Made by a program: the position numbers and the translations under genes
NCBI RefSeq assembly: GCF_005771495.1
Contig: NZ_VAUW01000010.1
Location: 62,001 to 126,000 of the forward strand
Length of the DNA stretch: 64,000 bases
DNA from: Maribacter sp. ACAM166
GTDB lineage: Bacteria; Bacteroidota; Bacteroidia; Flavobacteriales; Flavobacteriaceae
Direction of reading: 5' to 3'
The notes under the pieces: model-generated
What the model saw: the letters and a program-made list of their open reading frames with translations, nothing else
Told to the model about the DNA's origin: nothing
Databases searched by the model: none
In this document: positions 8,955 to 18,060 of the stretch, one piece after another
Position numbering within the stretch: position 1 is the stretch's first letter
Layout: each line of letters opens with the position of its first letter

Positions 8955-9179
8955 ATGAAATTTTTAATATCAATATTGCTTCTAACTTCGTTCACTTCTT
9001 GTGGACAAGAAAAAAACAAAACTGATACCACTCATAAATTTACTAATCACCTAATTCACGAGAGTAGTCCTTACTTATTGCAACACGCCCATAATCCTGT
9101 GAATTGGTATCCATGGGGTGAAGAAGCGTTAGAAAAAGCAAAAATGCACAGTATTAGAAAAACTTACCTGAAAAAATAA
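8955..9179 (+). pseudogene. Truncated DUF255 thioredoxin-like lipoprotein
   Basis: The ATG at 8955 begins a lipoprotein signal ([16 protein letters not shown], cysteine in a lipobox) followed by [20 protein letters not shown] and [13 protein letters not shown], the highly conserved N-terminus of the DUF255 family (YyaL/spermatogenesis-associated protein 20, usually about 680 aa with a CHWCHVM site). After EKAK the sequence diverges and stops at residue 74, before the catalytic cysteines, so the product cannot be functional. The upstream ATG at 8895 adds an unlikely 20 residues and is rejected. Confidence 0.85.
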
Positions 9180-9545
9180 AAAGATGTAGCCAAACCAAAA
9201 AAAAAAGTTCAGGAAAAAGCAGCGAAAGAAACAGAAAAACCACATTAAATCCATTGCGATTATTAGCTCCATAAAACATCCGCCTTATGGAACTGGTAAT
9301 TAAGTAGAAAATTAGTTTTTTTAACTTAAAGTAAAGAGGGTAATTACTCTCATTTTAATTCATAAATGGCAGCCTTTATATAGCTTACACTTACTCCAAT
9401 AATCTCGTCTAATATGCTTTTTAGTGGCACACCACCCTAAAAAGCAATTCTTCGTTTCATCTTAAAATAATCATAATCAATACACAAGATTAGAAATACA
9501 CATTATGTTTAACTATATTTGAATAAACATAAACAAAATATAAAA
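9180..9545. other. Remnants after truncated DUF255 gene
   Basis: Immediately after the broken gene, 9183-9248 reads as a Lys/Ala-rich tail (KDVAKPKKKVQEKAAKETEK) that ends in a stop and probably belongs to another lost gene. On the minus strand at about 9350-9462 a frame reads MKRRIAF-stop-GGVPLKSILDEIIGVSVS and looks like a decayed protein start that I cannot name. Confidence 0.45.
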
Positions 9546-9773
9546 ATGGATATTTTAAAAGAAGCAACAATCTTTGAAAAAGCCAAAATGAGTCATATGT
9601 CTACTAGTGACAGGGTAACAGCTTCAAGAGAAGCAAAACGACTTGTATTAGCAATCAATGAAATTTATAAGAAGACAAAAGATACGACACTAATGGACGT
9701 AATGAAGCGGTTAACCGTTAAGAAAAAAAGAATTGATATTCGATTAAAAGGAAGACCTGATTCAGGAATATAA
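9546..9773 (+). CDS. Hypothetical basic protein (75 aa)
   Basis: Start chosen at the ATG at 9546 (MDILKEATIFEKAKMSHMST), preceded by an A-rich stretch, rather than nine codons upstream. The protein is soluble, Lys/Arg-rich towards the end (MKRLTVKKKRIDIRLKGRP) and mostly helical. I do not recognise a named family. The regular codon use and clean frame among decayed neighbours suggest it is still a real gene, perhaps a small nucleic-acid-binding or stress protein. Confidence 0.6.
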   Translation: MDILKEATIFEKAKMSHMSTSDRVTASREAKRLVLAINEIYKKTKDTTLMDVMKRLTVKKKRIDIRLKGRPDSGI

Positions 9774-10149
9774 GCACTCTAAAAAGCAACGAATTAAATG
9801 TTCTTGGAGCAGTTTTATAACTTTGCTGTGCTAAACCTACTGGACGATAATTTTAAGACTGATATTGTCAAAAACAGTACACTCAGACGTTTATACTGAA
9901 ATATGAATTGCAATTTTAACTCAAGAATTGAGAGAATTTATAAAATCTTGCAGAAATAATCTTGATGCTTCTATACCCCTTTGTAGGTTTACTATATTAA
10001 ACCTAGTACAAAGTGGTGGTGTACTTTCAAAATGTCTAGAAACTGAACAATTTGAAAAAGCGCCATTTTTATTTCTTGAGGACACACGGAAAAAGTTTTA
10101 AATATATTGCTTTGGAATTACAGTAAAAACATAAGGCGTTATGCTAACT
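9774..10149. other. No intact gene; unassigned remnant
   Basis: About 375 bases without an intact gene. Codon-like stretches (for example around 9990-10100 on the plus strand) are broken by stops and do not match a family I recognise. Confidence 0.45.
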
Positions 10150-10354
10150 TTATCAAAACATAATACGTTTAGTAAAATTTGTCCGTGAGGGTAATAACAA
10201 ATTACTCGAGAATATAATAAAACATTTTCCCTTAAAGAGAATCTTTAACCTTAATGAAGTGTCAGCAACAGCTGCATTTTTGTTGTCGGGACAAAGCAGC
10301 TTTATTATGGAAATATTTGAAACAACTTATGGGATTGCATCTTTTAAAATATAG
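10150..10354 (+). pseudogene. C-terminal remnant of short-chain dehydrogenase/reductase
   Basis: One plus-strand frame reads HFPLKRIFNLNEVSATAAFL then LSGQSSFI and ends YGIASFKI-stop at 10354. This is the usual SDR ending: PLKRIGxPxEVAxxxAFLLS, then SSFITGQ, then VDGGxxS. The TGQ...VDGG piece is altered to MEIFETT. The Rossmann GxxxGxG and YxxxK parts are absent, so only the last 55-60 residues survive. The stop is 2 bp before the glutathione peroxidase start, so the gene was probably co-transcribed with it before decay. Confidence 0.72.
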
Positions 10355-10356
10355 TT

Positions 10357-10881
10357 ATGAAAACAATTGATAAAGCAAAATTATCTCCAAGTACATCTAC
10401 TGAAATAAAAAGACAGTCAATTTATGATATAACTATCAATACTATAGGTGGAAAGCCTATTTCTCTTTTAGAATTTGAAGGGAAGAAAATTCTTTTTGTC
10501 AACGTTGCTTCCGAATGTGGATTTACAAAACAATATAAAGAGCTGCAGACGTTGAGTGACAAGTATTCAAAAGAACTTATTGTTATTGGTTCGCCTTGTA
10601 ATCAGTTTGGTAAGCAAGAACCGGGAGATGCTTTACAAATTCAAGAATTTTGTGAATTAAATTTTGGAGTTACCTTTTTACTTACTGAAAAGTTAGACGT
10701 GAAAGGAAGTCAGCAACATGCCTTGTATAGATGGCTTACGGATAAAGACATAAACGGCAAAAAAAGTTCTAGTGTAAAATGGAATTTTCAAAAGTATTTA
10801 GTTGACGATAAAGGACATCTTATTGATTATTATTATTCAATCACAAAACCGATGAGTTCAAAAATCACTAAGTATTTATAA
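10357..10881 (+). CDS. Glutathione peroxidase family protein
   Basis: Thiol peroxidase of the GPx fold that reduces hydroperoxides; bacterial members usually take electrons from thioredoxin. Motifs: NVASECGFTKQYKELQTL with the peroxidatic Cys in place of selenocysteine, SPCNQFGKQEPG holding the conserved Gln and the possible resolving Cys, and VKWNFQKYLVD with the catalytic Trp-Asn pair. Length 174 aa is slightly above the usual 160 because of a 20-residue N-terminal extension (SPSTSTEIKRQS) without signal character, so the protein is probably cytoplasmic. Confidence 0.93.
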   Translation: MKTIDKAKLSPSTSTEIKRQSIYDITINTIGGKPISLLEFEGKKILFVNVASECGFTKQYKELQTLSDKYSKELIVIGSPCNQFGKQEPGDALQIQEFCELNFGVTFLLTEKLDVKGSQQHALYRWLTDKDINGKKSSSVKWNFQKYLVDDKGHLIDYYYSITKPMSSKITKYL

Positions 10882-11803
10882 TTTTATAACTATTATTAAA
10901 TTTTAGTTTTGCATTTCTGACTTTAACAATGGAGGGTTGTGTAGATTCATGATTTCTCCTTTATAATTTTACTAATTTAATGGTTTGGCAGTAAAGTTCT
11001 TTCCTTCCCATACTTATTCTATCGTATCATTTTTAACACCTTTTCTTGCAAACACGAACAATACTTTGTTTTAAATTTCTGAAAACTACCTAGTAATGGA
11101 ACCTAATAGTTTTTACCAAAATTGTTTGTGGCATCTCGATTGGACATTCCGCTAGCAATCATATTGTGTTTTTTATATTGCACCACATAAATTGGTTAAG
11201 AGTTCGCCCACTACATCTATACCCTCTTCTGTTAACAAGCGGCGCTCTGAGAAAGACTCCACACTACTATGCGATTTCGCATACTTCCTTAGTCGTTATT
11301 TCTCTGTAAATGTTTAATTACTGGAAACTTCATCTACAATTTTTTGAGATTATTCTATTTATTGCTCTATACTTGACTTACAAACTCTCCACTTTTAAAA
11401 ATAGCAAAAGCGGTTACGCTATCTGTCATATCCAGCTTACGACGTATTGTAGCACGACCGAATGATTTTCTTGTATAATCGCTGTAAGAATATCTTAATC
11501 TAACATCTGGAACATAGCTGTTTTATATTTCTTATCTTAATGCTAAGAGATAGCATTCGATAAAGCGAAGCCTTGATTACCTTTTACTAGCAACTAGTTT
11601 GAAGAGAAATAAGCTGCGTAATCGCCCTTAAGGTTCTAATTCATAGCGAGGGGGTATTCCAAAATATTGACACGGAATTATAAGTCCCAAATACCAATTT
11701 TTTATAACAAGGATAGCGGTAAATTTCTTCAATTAGCGGATAATTGATATATTATATTTAATAGTTCATTCTATTAATTTTTATTTTTTAAAAACCTTCT
11801 AAA
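10882..11803. other. Long gene-free stretch with coding remnants
   Basis: About 920 bases without an intact frame. On the minus strand, pieces such as SSVESFSERRLLTEEGIDVV (near 11215-11275) and RATIRRKLDMTDSVTAFAIF (near 11395-11455) look like protein sequence broken by stops, so one or more genes have decayed here. I cannot name the family. A 7-bp stem (AATGCTA/TAGCATT) lies near 11540. Confidence 0.5.
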
Positions 11804-13030
11804 ATGAATTTACAAAAAGTAACTTTTAATAATAAAGAAGGACAAGTACTAGAAGGCAGATTAGAACTTCCAGTAGACCGACACCCTCATAATTATGTGA
11901 TTTTTGCCCATTGTTTTACCTGCAACAAAAATCTGTTGGCCATAAAAAATATCGTTAAGGCACTAACCACAAATGGTTTTGGGGTACTGCGTTTTGACTT
12001 TACGGGATTAGGCGAGAGCGAAGGTGATTTTGCCGATACCAATTTTTCTGGCAATGTCGAGGATCTTGTTGCAGCAGCAGATTATCTTCATAAAAAACAC
12101 ACTGCCCCTACCTTACTTATCGGCCATTCTTTAGGTGGTGCGGCCGTAATTTTCGCAGCAACGAAAATACCTTCAATAAAGGCGTTAGCCACTATAGGTG
12201 CACCCTCTAGCCCTTCACATGTACAGCACTTATTAAAAAGTAGCCTAGAGGAAATCGAGGCCAATGGAAAAGCCGTCGTAAATTTAAGCGGAAGGGATTT
12301 TACCATCAAAAAACAGTTTTTGGAAGATCTTAAAACCAAATCGTTACCTGAGACCGTAAAAAAACTGCGTAAGCCGATATTGCTGATGCATTCCCCGCAG
12401 GATACGACCGTAGGTATCCAAAACGCAGAGGAGATATACAAGGCGGCCCATCACCCTAAAAGTTTTGTCTCATTAGACGGAGCGGATCATCTGCTGATGA
12501 ACAAAAAAGATTCCGAGTACGTTGGTGAGGTCATTTCGGTTTGGGCAAAACGCTATTTGATGATTGAAAACGAAGAAAGACTTCCGAAAACGAAACATCA
12601 AGTAGTGGCTAGCCTTGATTCCGATGACGGATTCACAACACAGATGAAAGTTGGAAATCACTTTATGGTCGCTGATGAACCCATAGAGTTTGGAGGAAAC
12701 AACTTTGGTCCGTCGCCTTACGAATTGGTGTCTTCAGGTTTATCGGCCTGCACGGTAATGACCCTTCAAATGTATGCCAAACGGAAAAATTGGCCATTAG
12801 AAAATGTATTGGTACATACCACCTATGGCAAGACCCACGCCTTAGATTGTGAAAGCTGTGAGAATAACACAGCAAAAATAGATACGTTTCATCGAGACAT
12901 ACAATTGAACGGCGCATTAAACCAAAAACAAAGGGAGCGTATGTTACAAATTGCTGATAAATGTCCGGTACATAAAACGTTAAACAGCGAGACACAAGTG
13001 ATTACCAAATTGTTGGATAGTTTGCAGTAG
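11804..13030 (+). CDS. Alpha/beta hydrolase fused to OsmC domain
   Basis: Bifunctional fusion known from many bacteria. Residues 1-250 form an alpha/beta hydrolase with the HCFTCNKN oxyanion region, nucleophile elbow GHSLGG (Ser near 107), acid in LLMHSPQDTTVG and the histidine in LDGADHLL. Residues about 265-405 form an OsmC domain with LVSSGLSACTVMTLQMYAKR and DKCPVHKTLNSE, the two redox cysteines. Substrate unknown; the OsmC half suggests reduction of organic hydroperoxides and the hydrolase half ester or lipid cleavage. Length 408 aa is normal for the fusion. It stands alone between two gene-poor stretches. Confidence 0.93.
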   Translation: MNLQKVTFNNKEGQVLEGRLELPVDRHPHNYVIFAHCFTCNKNLLAIKNIVKALTTNGFGVLRFDFTGLGESEGDFADTNFSGNVEDLVAAADYLHKKHTAPTLLIGHSLGGAAVIFAATKIPSIKALATIGAPSSPSHVQHLLKSSLEEIEANGKAVVNLSGRDFTIKKQFLEDLKTKSLPETVKKLRKPILLMHSPQDTTVGIQNAEEIYKAAHHPKSFVSLDGADHLLMNKKDSEYVGEVISVWAKRYLMIENEERLPKTKHQVVASLDSDDGFTTQMKVGNHFMVADEPIEFGGNNFGPSPYELVSSGLSACTVMTLQMYAKRKNWPLENVLVHTTYGKTHALDCESCENNTAKIDTFHRDIQLNGALNQKQRERMLQIADKCPVHKTLNSETQVITKLLDSLQ

Positions 13031-13263
13031 CGCTAACCAGAAGTTGCATTCGCAGCACTAGCCCCACAAAAAGAATTACCGATGATATAGTCGGAAAGGG
13101 ATGAGAAGTGCGAAGCATAGAATATTGCAGGCTAAGGGAAGCGCATAATCACTTTTTCTTTAGAGCTCCGCCACTAAAAAAGCTATCAAATAACAAAAAA
13201 AACCAAGTTTTCGCTGTTTAAATTAGCTCTATATTTTAATTTTAATTGACATCTATATAAATT

Positions 13264-13500
13264 TTAGCGGCCATTCAGTTCGGTCGTATAGAAAGCCGGT
13301 ATGGAAAACCACATCCCCATAAAAGAATCGGAGTCTCCCAAAAATTGCCCTGTTCTTGGACCATCAATAGCCTCGGTTAAACATTCCACTCGTTTCCTTC
13401 ATTATCCTTTACCAACAACTCCGAAACAGCATTGTCCACATATTCGAAGTCTAACATTGCTTGTTCACCAACGAGATCAAACGATACATTGAAATTTGGA
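13264..13500 (-). pseudogene. Decayed DUF3179-like gene (C-terminal part)
   Basis: On the minus strand one frame reads NFNVSFDLVGEQAMLDFEYV and LLVKDNEGNEWNV-stop; a +1/-1 shift continues as TEAIDGPRTGQFLGDSDSFM, GMWFSIPAFYTTELNGR-stop at 13264. The order 'DNxGxxWNxxxxAxxGPxxGxxLxxxxSFMxxWFxxxAFYP' is what I know from DUF3179 domain proteins. The frame is broken at least once, and upstream bases to about 13750 contain further broken coding pieces. Confidence 0.6.
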
Positions 13501-14263
13501 TTCCCAATTAGCAAATAATTTCTACCACTATAGGTTTCCCTAATAAAAGTATTGGATCAGAAAACTGAAAATATATAGGCCTTTGCTTACAAACCATTTA
13601 GAATGGTATGAACTCTCTCCTTTGAGGGTAATCGCGGGTCTTTGGTTGACTGTCATTTCTGAAATTTTTGAATCCCCTTACCGCAGACAAAAATGTTTCC
13701 TATACAAGGTCTTACGCCATTTCTTTCGATGATGTTTTATGAAAAGCCACGCTAAAAAGCTCATCGGCATGTAAATTGAACCAATTTTCAATAATTTAAT
13801 TCTTCGTATAGGTCTAAAATATCAAATATAGACCTTAATGAAAGATGGGGTGAAATTGCCATTTGGCCTTTATGAACTTTTTATTAAAAACAAGATAATC
13901 AACAAGTGGCTTCATACCAAAAAGAGGGTGAAACCACCAACATAAGGCATGTCTTACTGAATATCAAGTCAATACATCAATTCCAATAAACTTTCGTTTT
14001 ATGGAAAACTTATTAAGTTGAAATAAAAAATTCAAGTTGATGCTCTTTAACTAATAAAATTTTTTAGATTTTTATAAAACTATCCAGTTCGGTCCTACTT
14101 GATTAAAATCCAAAAAATCGACTATAAAAGACAGCAATATTCCTTTTTAAAGGAATGGGATTCCGGTAGATTTTATTTTAGACTAAGAAAAACGGAAACT
14201 ATAGTCATTCTGACAACCCCTGAATTTTATAAAATTTTAGTAATTTTACTATTATTCGAATTC
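13501..14263. other. Gene-poor stretch upstream of Crp/Fnr gene
   Basis: No intact gene. The left part may hold the rest of the DUF3179-like relic on the minus strand. At 13870-13965 a minus-strand frame (HALCWWFHPLFGMKPLVDYL) looks like a membrane-protein remnant but cannot be named. The 10-mer CAGTTCGGTC occurs at 13275 and again near 14086. The regulator's promoter should lie close to 14264. Confidence 0.4.
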
Positions 14264-14971
14264 ATGACAGCCGAGAATAAACATTACCAAAGATACCTAC
14301 AAGCGCTAGCGCAATCCTCTTTTTTAAAGGATTCTAGTGCCGAGTCCCTTGAGCGGCTTTTAAGCCAAATGATAGTGGAACGGTGGAACGTCAAAAGTTT
14401 TAAAAATAGTTTAGAGGTAGCTACCACCTTTCACTTTATCGTTTCCGGTAGACTTAAGGTGTTCAAGTCAAATCCCGATTCTGGAAGAGAACACACCGTC
14501 TTTGTTTTATCAAATGGAGATGTTTTCGATGTTCTATCCCTCTTCGATGCAGAACCACACGATGTATACTGGGAAGCCTTTGACGTATTGGAAGTCTTAA
14601 AAATTCCTATGGATCAAATGCGTTCTTGGATTAATGATTATCCAGCAATGCATAAGGCTATTTTGTACTATTTAGGGGAGCGTATGCGACAACTTATGGA
14701 TGTTGCCACCGATGTAACTCTTCATAGTACCTTGGTACGCCTTGCCGCTTTACTGCTTAAAAATATAAATGGCGAAACCCGAAAATTGGAATTAATCAAT
14801 AATTTGCCCAACGATGAAATTGCAGGTATGATAGGCACTACAAGATCTGTAGTTAGCAGACATATTCAAGAATTAAAACGTTGCGGGGCTATCTCAGTAA
14901 GCCGTAAAAAAATCAACATTAAGAATCTAGAAATACTTTTATCGATTGCTGAGGAAAAATATCTTCCCTAG
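14264..14971 (+). CDS. Crp/Fnr-family transcription regulator
   Basis: Cytoplasmic regulator with an N-terminal cyclic-nucleotide-binding-like beta barrel (about 10-125) and a C-terminal winged helix whose recognition part reads NDEIAGMIGTTRSVVSRHIQ. It lacks the four-cysteine set of Fnr, so an Fe-S oxygen sensor is unlikely; it could bind heme or another ligand. I choose the ATG at 14264 (MTAENKHYQRYLQAL) because the 55 codons upstream begin with TTG and do not look like a protein. Length 235 aa is typical. It lies far from the denitrification genes but could regulate them. That link is speculation. Confidence 0.9.
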   Translation: MTAENKHYQRYLQALAQSSFLKDSSAESLERLLSQMIVERWNVKSFKNSLEVATTFHFIVSGRLKVFKSNPDSGREHTVFVLSNGDVFDVLSLFDAEPHDVYWEAFDVLEVLKIPMDQMRSWINDYPAMHKAILYYLGERMRQLMDVATDVTLHSTLVRLAALLLKNINGETRKLELINNLPNDEIAGMIGTTRSVVSRHIQELKRCGAISVSRKKINIKNLEILLSIAEEKYLP

Positions 14972-15040
14972 TTCTTTCTTCACGAGGTAACACCCCTATT
15001 TACCCAACTAGTTTTTATTTATTTTAAAAAAATTAACATC

Positions 15041-15062
15041 AACAGGTACCTAGGTACCTGTT
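15041..15062. promoter_or_regulatory. 22-bp perfect palindrome (possible operator)
   Basis: The two arms AACAGGTACCT and AGGTACCTGTT form a perfect, loop-free palindrome 70 bp after the Crp/Fnr stop and about 220 bp before the next gene. No T-run follows, so an operator for a dimeric protein is more likely than a terminator. Which regulator binds it is unknown. Confidence 0.55.
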
Positions 15063-15218
15063 CTGACGCTCCTAATCACATAACTTTATTGAGCTATGAA
15101 AAATTATCAAGTGGGTTAAATCGGCTGCAGCACAAATAATTAGTGAACCATCCATACTATTCTAGAATTTAAAAAATAGTACGATTTACGCTTAAATCAT
15201 TTTTTAAAAATTTAAAAA

Positions 15219-15299
15219 ATGGAACGAAATAGCCGAGGCAAAACCAAATCGTATCACACCCTTAAAAAAAATTTAAGTAATAGATGTCATTATCAGTAA
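15219..15299 (+). CDS. Possible 26-residue leader peptide
   Basis: ATG at 15219 opens a short frame (MERNSRGKTKSYHTLKKNLS, then NRCHYQ) whose last 16 bases overlap the start of the next gene at 15284. It is strongly basic. It may be a leader or a coupling peptide, or just chance. Confidence 0.25.
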   Translation: MERNSRGKTKSYHTLKKNLSNRCHYQ

Positions 15300-15691
15300 A
15301 GCGTTTGTTCAGAAGCAGGAAACCTATCGCAAATGCAATGGTCTTAAGCTCGTTTAATTTAAAATTCCCCAAATCAACGCACATTTTATGGCAACAGACA
15401 GGTGTTTTTAAATGGCACGTTAATTTCAAGCATAAAAAGAAAAAATGTACGGCTTTATTCAATAGCGAAGGGACATGGCTAGAAACCATCACCTTTATTT
15501 CATGGGATAAAATTCCTGAACAGATACAACGTACGATGGAGGAAAAATATACTCGTAATGGACTTCAACAAATCTATCATGTTCAAACTCCCAATCGAAG
15601 TATTTATGAGATAAATCTTAATACTAGTTTATACTCACTTAAACTCCTGTATGACCACTCAGGTAAAATTGTAGGCAAATTGTTCTTGTAA
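15284..15691 (+). CDS. PepSY/BLIP-like (DUF2874-type) protein
   Basis: 135-residue protein with one beta-lactamase-inhibitor-like repeat: WHVNFKHKKKKCTALFNSEG and TWLETITFISWDKIPEQIQR, then YEINLNTSLYSLKLLYDHSG. This 'xxxVxFxxKKxKxTAxFxxxGxWLET...IPxxIxxxI' pattern is common in Bacteroidota small secreted PepSY-like proteins. Most relatives are exported, but this one has no clear signal peptide (it starts MSLSVKRLFRSRKPIANAMV), so either the start is wrong or the protein stays inside the cell. Function unknown. Confidence 0.65.
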   Translation: MSLSVKRLFRSRKPIANAMVLSSFNLKFPKSTHILWQQTGVFKWHVNFKHKKKKCTALFNSEGTWLETITFISWDKIPEQIQRTMEEKYTRNGLQQIYHVQTPNRSIYEINLNTSLYSLKLLYDHSGKIVGKLFL

Positions 15692-15794
15692 AATCACTTC
15701 ACCCTAGAAGCTTAGCTCATTATTCAATACATAGGAAAATGGGTGGAACTGATTTTATCAAGTCTACCTTATAAAATAACGGAAACTATTAAAA

Positions 15795-17111
15795 ATGATT
15801 AAAGAATTGACTAAATCCCAAGAACTCCTTAACCGAAGAAAAGAGGCGGTTGCTAACGGTGTTGGCGTTTTTAATACGGCTACGGTACAAGTTGCAAAAG
15901 GAGCAATAATTATTGATGTCGACGGGCGGGAGCTTATTGATTTTGCTGGAGGCATTGGCGTTGTAAACGCTGGTCATTGCCCTGAACCTGTTGTGGCTGC
16001 GATACAGGAACAGGCCGGAAAGTACCTGCATACCAGTTTTAATGTGGTTACCTACGAACCCTACATAACACTCTGTGAAGAACTGGCGGAGATTTTACCA
16101 CATGGTAAAAAGACAAAGTCTATGTTAGTAAGTACAGGTGCCGAAGCGGTAGAGAATGCTATCAAAATTGCACGACAAGCCACTAAACGCCCTGCTGTCA
16201 TTTGCTATACTGGGGCCTATCACGGGCGGACTATGATGGCGATGACTTTGACAAGTAAAGTGAGTTATAAAAATGATTGTGGCCCTTTTGCTCCAGAAGT
16301 ATACCGTCTTCCTTTTCCAAATTTTTATAGGTATCGTGGGTCACGTGATATGGATCAATTTGTAGAAGACGAACTCAAAAGGCTTCATGAAAGTGCGCTT
16401 AACCTGGTGGATGTAAAAAGCGTTGCAGCTGTAATTATAGAACCAATACAAGGTGAAGGTGGTTTTAATCCTGTTCCTCAAAAATACCTAGAAGGACTAA
16501 GAGACTTTTGCGACGCGCATGGAATTTTATTAATCATGGACGAAATCCAGAGTGGATTTTGTCGCACAGGGCACTGGGCAAGTTGGCAACATTACGGGGT
16601 GCAACCTGATATTAGTACGTATGCGAAATCTATGGGGTCAGGTCTGCCTATTGCCGCAGTCGTTGGCCGGGCAGAAATTATGGATGCTGCGGCTATTGGC
16701 TCTATTGGTGGCACCTACATCGGAAGCCCTATCTGTTGCGTTGCGGCATCTGCGACAATCAAATACATGAAAGATATTAATTTGAATGAAAAAGCCTTCA
16801 AAATAGGTAAAGTAATCATGGATAGATTACACCATTTAAAGCAGCAACATTCTGAGATTGGCGATGTAAGAGGAGTAGGCGCTATGGTAGCCATTGAATT
16901 TGTCAAAAACGGAGACCCTAGGCAGCCTAATTCCGAAATATGCCCTAAAATCGTGAAAGGTTGTGCCGAAAACGGGTTAATTATTTTAAGTGCAGGTACC
17001 TATAAAAATGCATTACGGATTTTATCACCTTTAGTAATAACAGACGAACAATTAGAAAAAGGCTTATCTATTTTGGAAGCCGAAATTAAAAAAGCAATAC
17101 ACACTATATGA
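15795..17111 (+). CDS. Class III aminotransferase, GabT-like
   Basis: PLP-dependent omega-aminotransferase close to 4-aminobutyrate aminotransferases. It should move the terminal amino group of GABA or a similar omega-amino compound to 2-oxoglutarate, giving a semialdehyde. Visible sites: STGAEAVENAIKIAR (cofactor phosphate), YHGRTMMAM, the MDEIQSGF motif with Asp249 against the pyridine nitrogen, and the PLP lysine 278 in YAKSMGSGLP. Length 438 aa fits. First gene of a seven-gene same-strand run with decarboxylase and aldehyde dehydrogenase. It overlaps the amidase gene by 4 bp (ATGA). It could equally act on diamines or acylated diamines. Confidence 0.9.
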   Translation: MIKELTKSQELLNRRKEAVANGVGVFNTATVQVAKGAIIIDVDGRELIDFAGGIGVVNAGHCPEPVVAAIQEQAGKYLHTSFNVVTYEPYITLCEELAEILPHGKKTKSMLVSTGAEAVENAIKIARQATKRPAVICYTGAYHGRTMMAMTLTSKVSYKNDCGPFAPEVYRLPFPNFYRYRGSRDMDQFVEDELKRLHESALNLVDVKSVAAVIIEPIQGEGGFNPVPQKYLEGLRDFCDAHGILLIMDEIQSGFCRTGHWASWQHYGVQPDISTYAKSMGSGLPIAAVVGRAEIMDAAAIGSIGGTYIGSPICCVAASATIKYMKDINLNEKAFKIGKVIMDRLHHLKQQHSEIGDVRGVGAMVAIEFVKNGDPRQPNSEICPKIVKGCAENGLIILSAGTYKNALRILSPLVITDEQLEKGLSILEAEIKKAIHTI

Positions 17112-18031
17112 AACCATTCGCAATCGCAGGAATACAAATGAACGTGTCGGCTGTCGCTTCCAATGTGGAAATGATGAAGCTGAAAATTGATATCACCATG
17201 AATCTTTACCCTTGGATAGAGATGATTATGTTTAGTGAACTTTGTGCTTTCGGCCCTTTGACGCACACCGCACAACCAATTCCAAATAATTTTGAAGTTG
17301 AAATGCAAGCCAAAGCCAAAGAATATGGAATATGGCTACTTCCTGGCTCTATATTTGAAAAAAGTGAAGATAAAATTTACAATACGGCAACCGTTATCAA
17401 TCCTCAAGGGGAAATTGTAACCCGTTACCGTAAAATGTTTCCTTTTTATCCTTACGAAACTGGTGTAACACCAGGAGAGCATTACTGCGTATTTGATGTG
17501 CCAAATGTGGCTCGATTTGGGGTGTCTATTTGTTATGATATGTGGTTTCCTGAAACCATCAGAACATTGGCAACCATGGGTGCCGAAGTTATCATGCATC
17601 CTACCATGTCAGGAACTATCGATAGAGAAATCGAATTATCTATCGTAAGAGCTATGGCTTCTATTAACCAATGCTATTTATTTGATGTCAACGGTTTGGA
17701 TACTGGTGGGTGTGGTCGATCAATTGTATGTGGGCCAGACGGACGCGTATTACATCAATCTGAAGGCACCGAAGAAATTATCCCCTTAGAATTGAACATT
17801 GAAAGAGCTAAAAGAAGTCGCGAATTAGGCATTCTTCGTTTGGGACAACCTTTAAAAAGCTTTAGAGACCATTTAAAGTCAAGCCATTTTGGTATCTATC
17901 AACCCAATTTAGAAACGCCATACCTTGATTCTTTAGGGCCACTTATCAAACCTACACGTTTGGATAAAATCACAGAACTAAAAATCAAAGAAAACGCATT
18001 AGCACAAAAAGTCTCCCCTCTCAAACAATAA
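17108..18031 (+). CDS. Nitrilase-superfamily carbon-nitrogen hydrolase
   Basis: Cytoplasmic amidase of the nitrilase fold with the complete triad: Glu44 in MFSELCAFG, Lys109 in TRYRKMFPFYP and Cys142 in GVSICYDMWFPET. Such enzymes cleave N-carbamoyl compounds, omega-amides or aliphatic amides; N-carbamoylputrescine amidase and omega-amidase are the candidates that suit a polyamine/GABA setting. Length 307 aa, normal. Translationally coupled to the aminotransferase by a 4-bp overlap, so the two products probably act in one pathway. Exact substrate not decidable by eye. Confidence 0.88.
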   Translation: MKPFAIAGIQMNVSAVASNVEMMKLKIDITMNLYPWIEMIMFSELCAFGPLTHTAQPIPNNFEVEMQAKAKEYGIWLLPGSIFEKSEDKIYNTATVINPQGEIVTRYRKMFPFYPYETGVTPGEHYCVFDVPNVARFGVSICYDMWFPETIRTLATMGAEVIMHPTMSGTIDREIELSIVRAMASINQCYLFDVNGLDTGGCGRSIVCGPDGRVLHQSEGTEEIIPLELNIERAKRSRELGILRLGQPLKSFRDHLKSSHFGIYQPNLETPYLDSLGPLIKPTRLDKITELKIKENALAQKVSPLKQ

Positions 18032-18060
18032 GTATAATCGTTTAATTTAAAATAAAAAAT

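Noticed and set aside
12663-12995. 110-aa minus-strand frame inside the OsmC fusion
   Set aside because: Shadow of the strongly supported hydrolase-OsmC gene.
13301-13492. 63-aa plus-strand frame
   Set aside because: It is the antisense shadow of the decayed DUF3179-like gene on the minus strand, which carries the real protein signal.
13275-14098. Repeat of CAGTTCGGTC at 13275 and near 14086 as attachment sites
   Set aside because: Ten bases is too short, and there is no integrase or phage gene nearby.
14264-14971. This Crp/Fnr protein as regulator of the denitrification genes
   Set aside because: Only a possibility; it is more than 20 kb away and nothing in the sequence links it to the TATGA-N6-TCATA sites.
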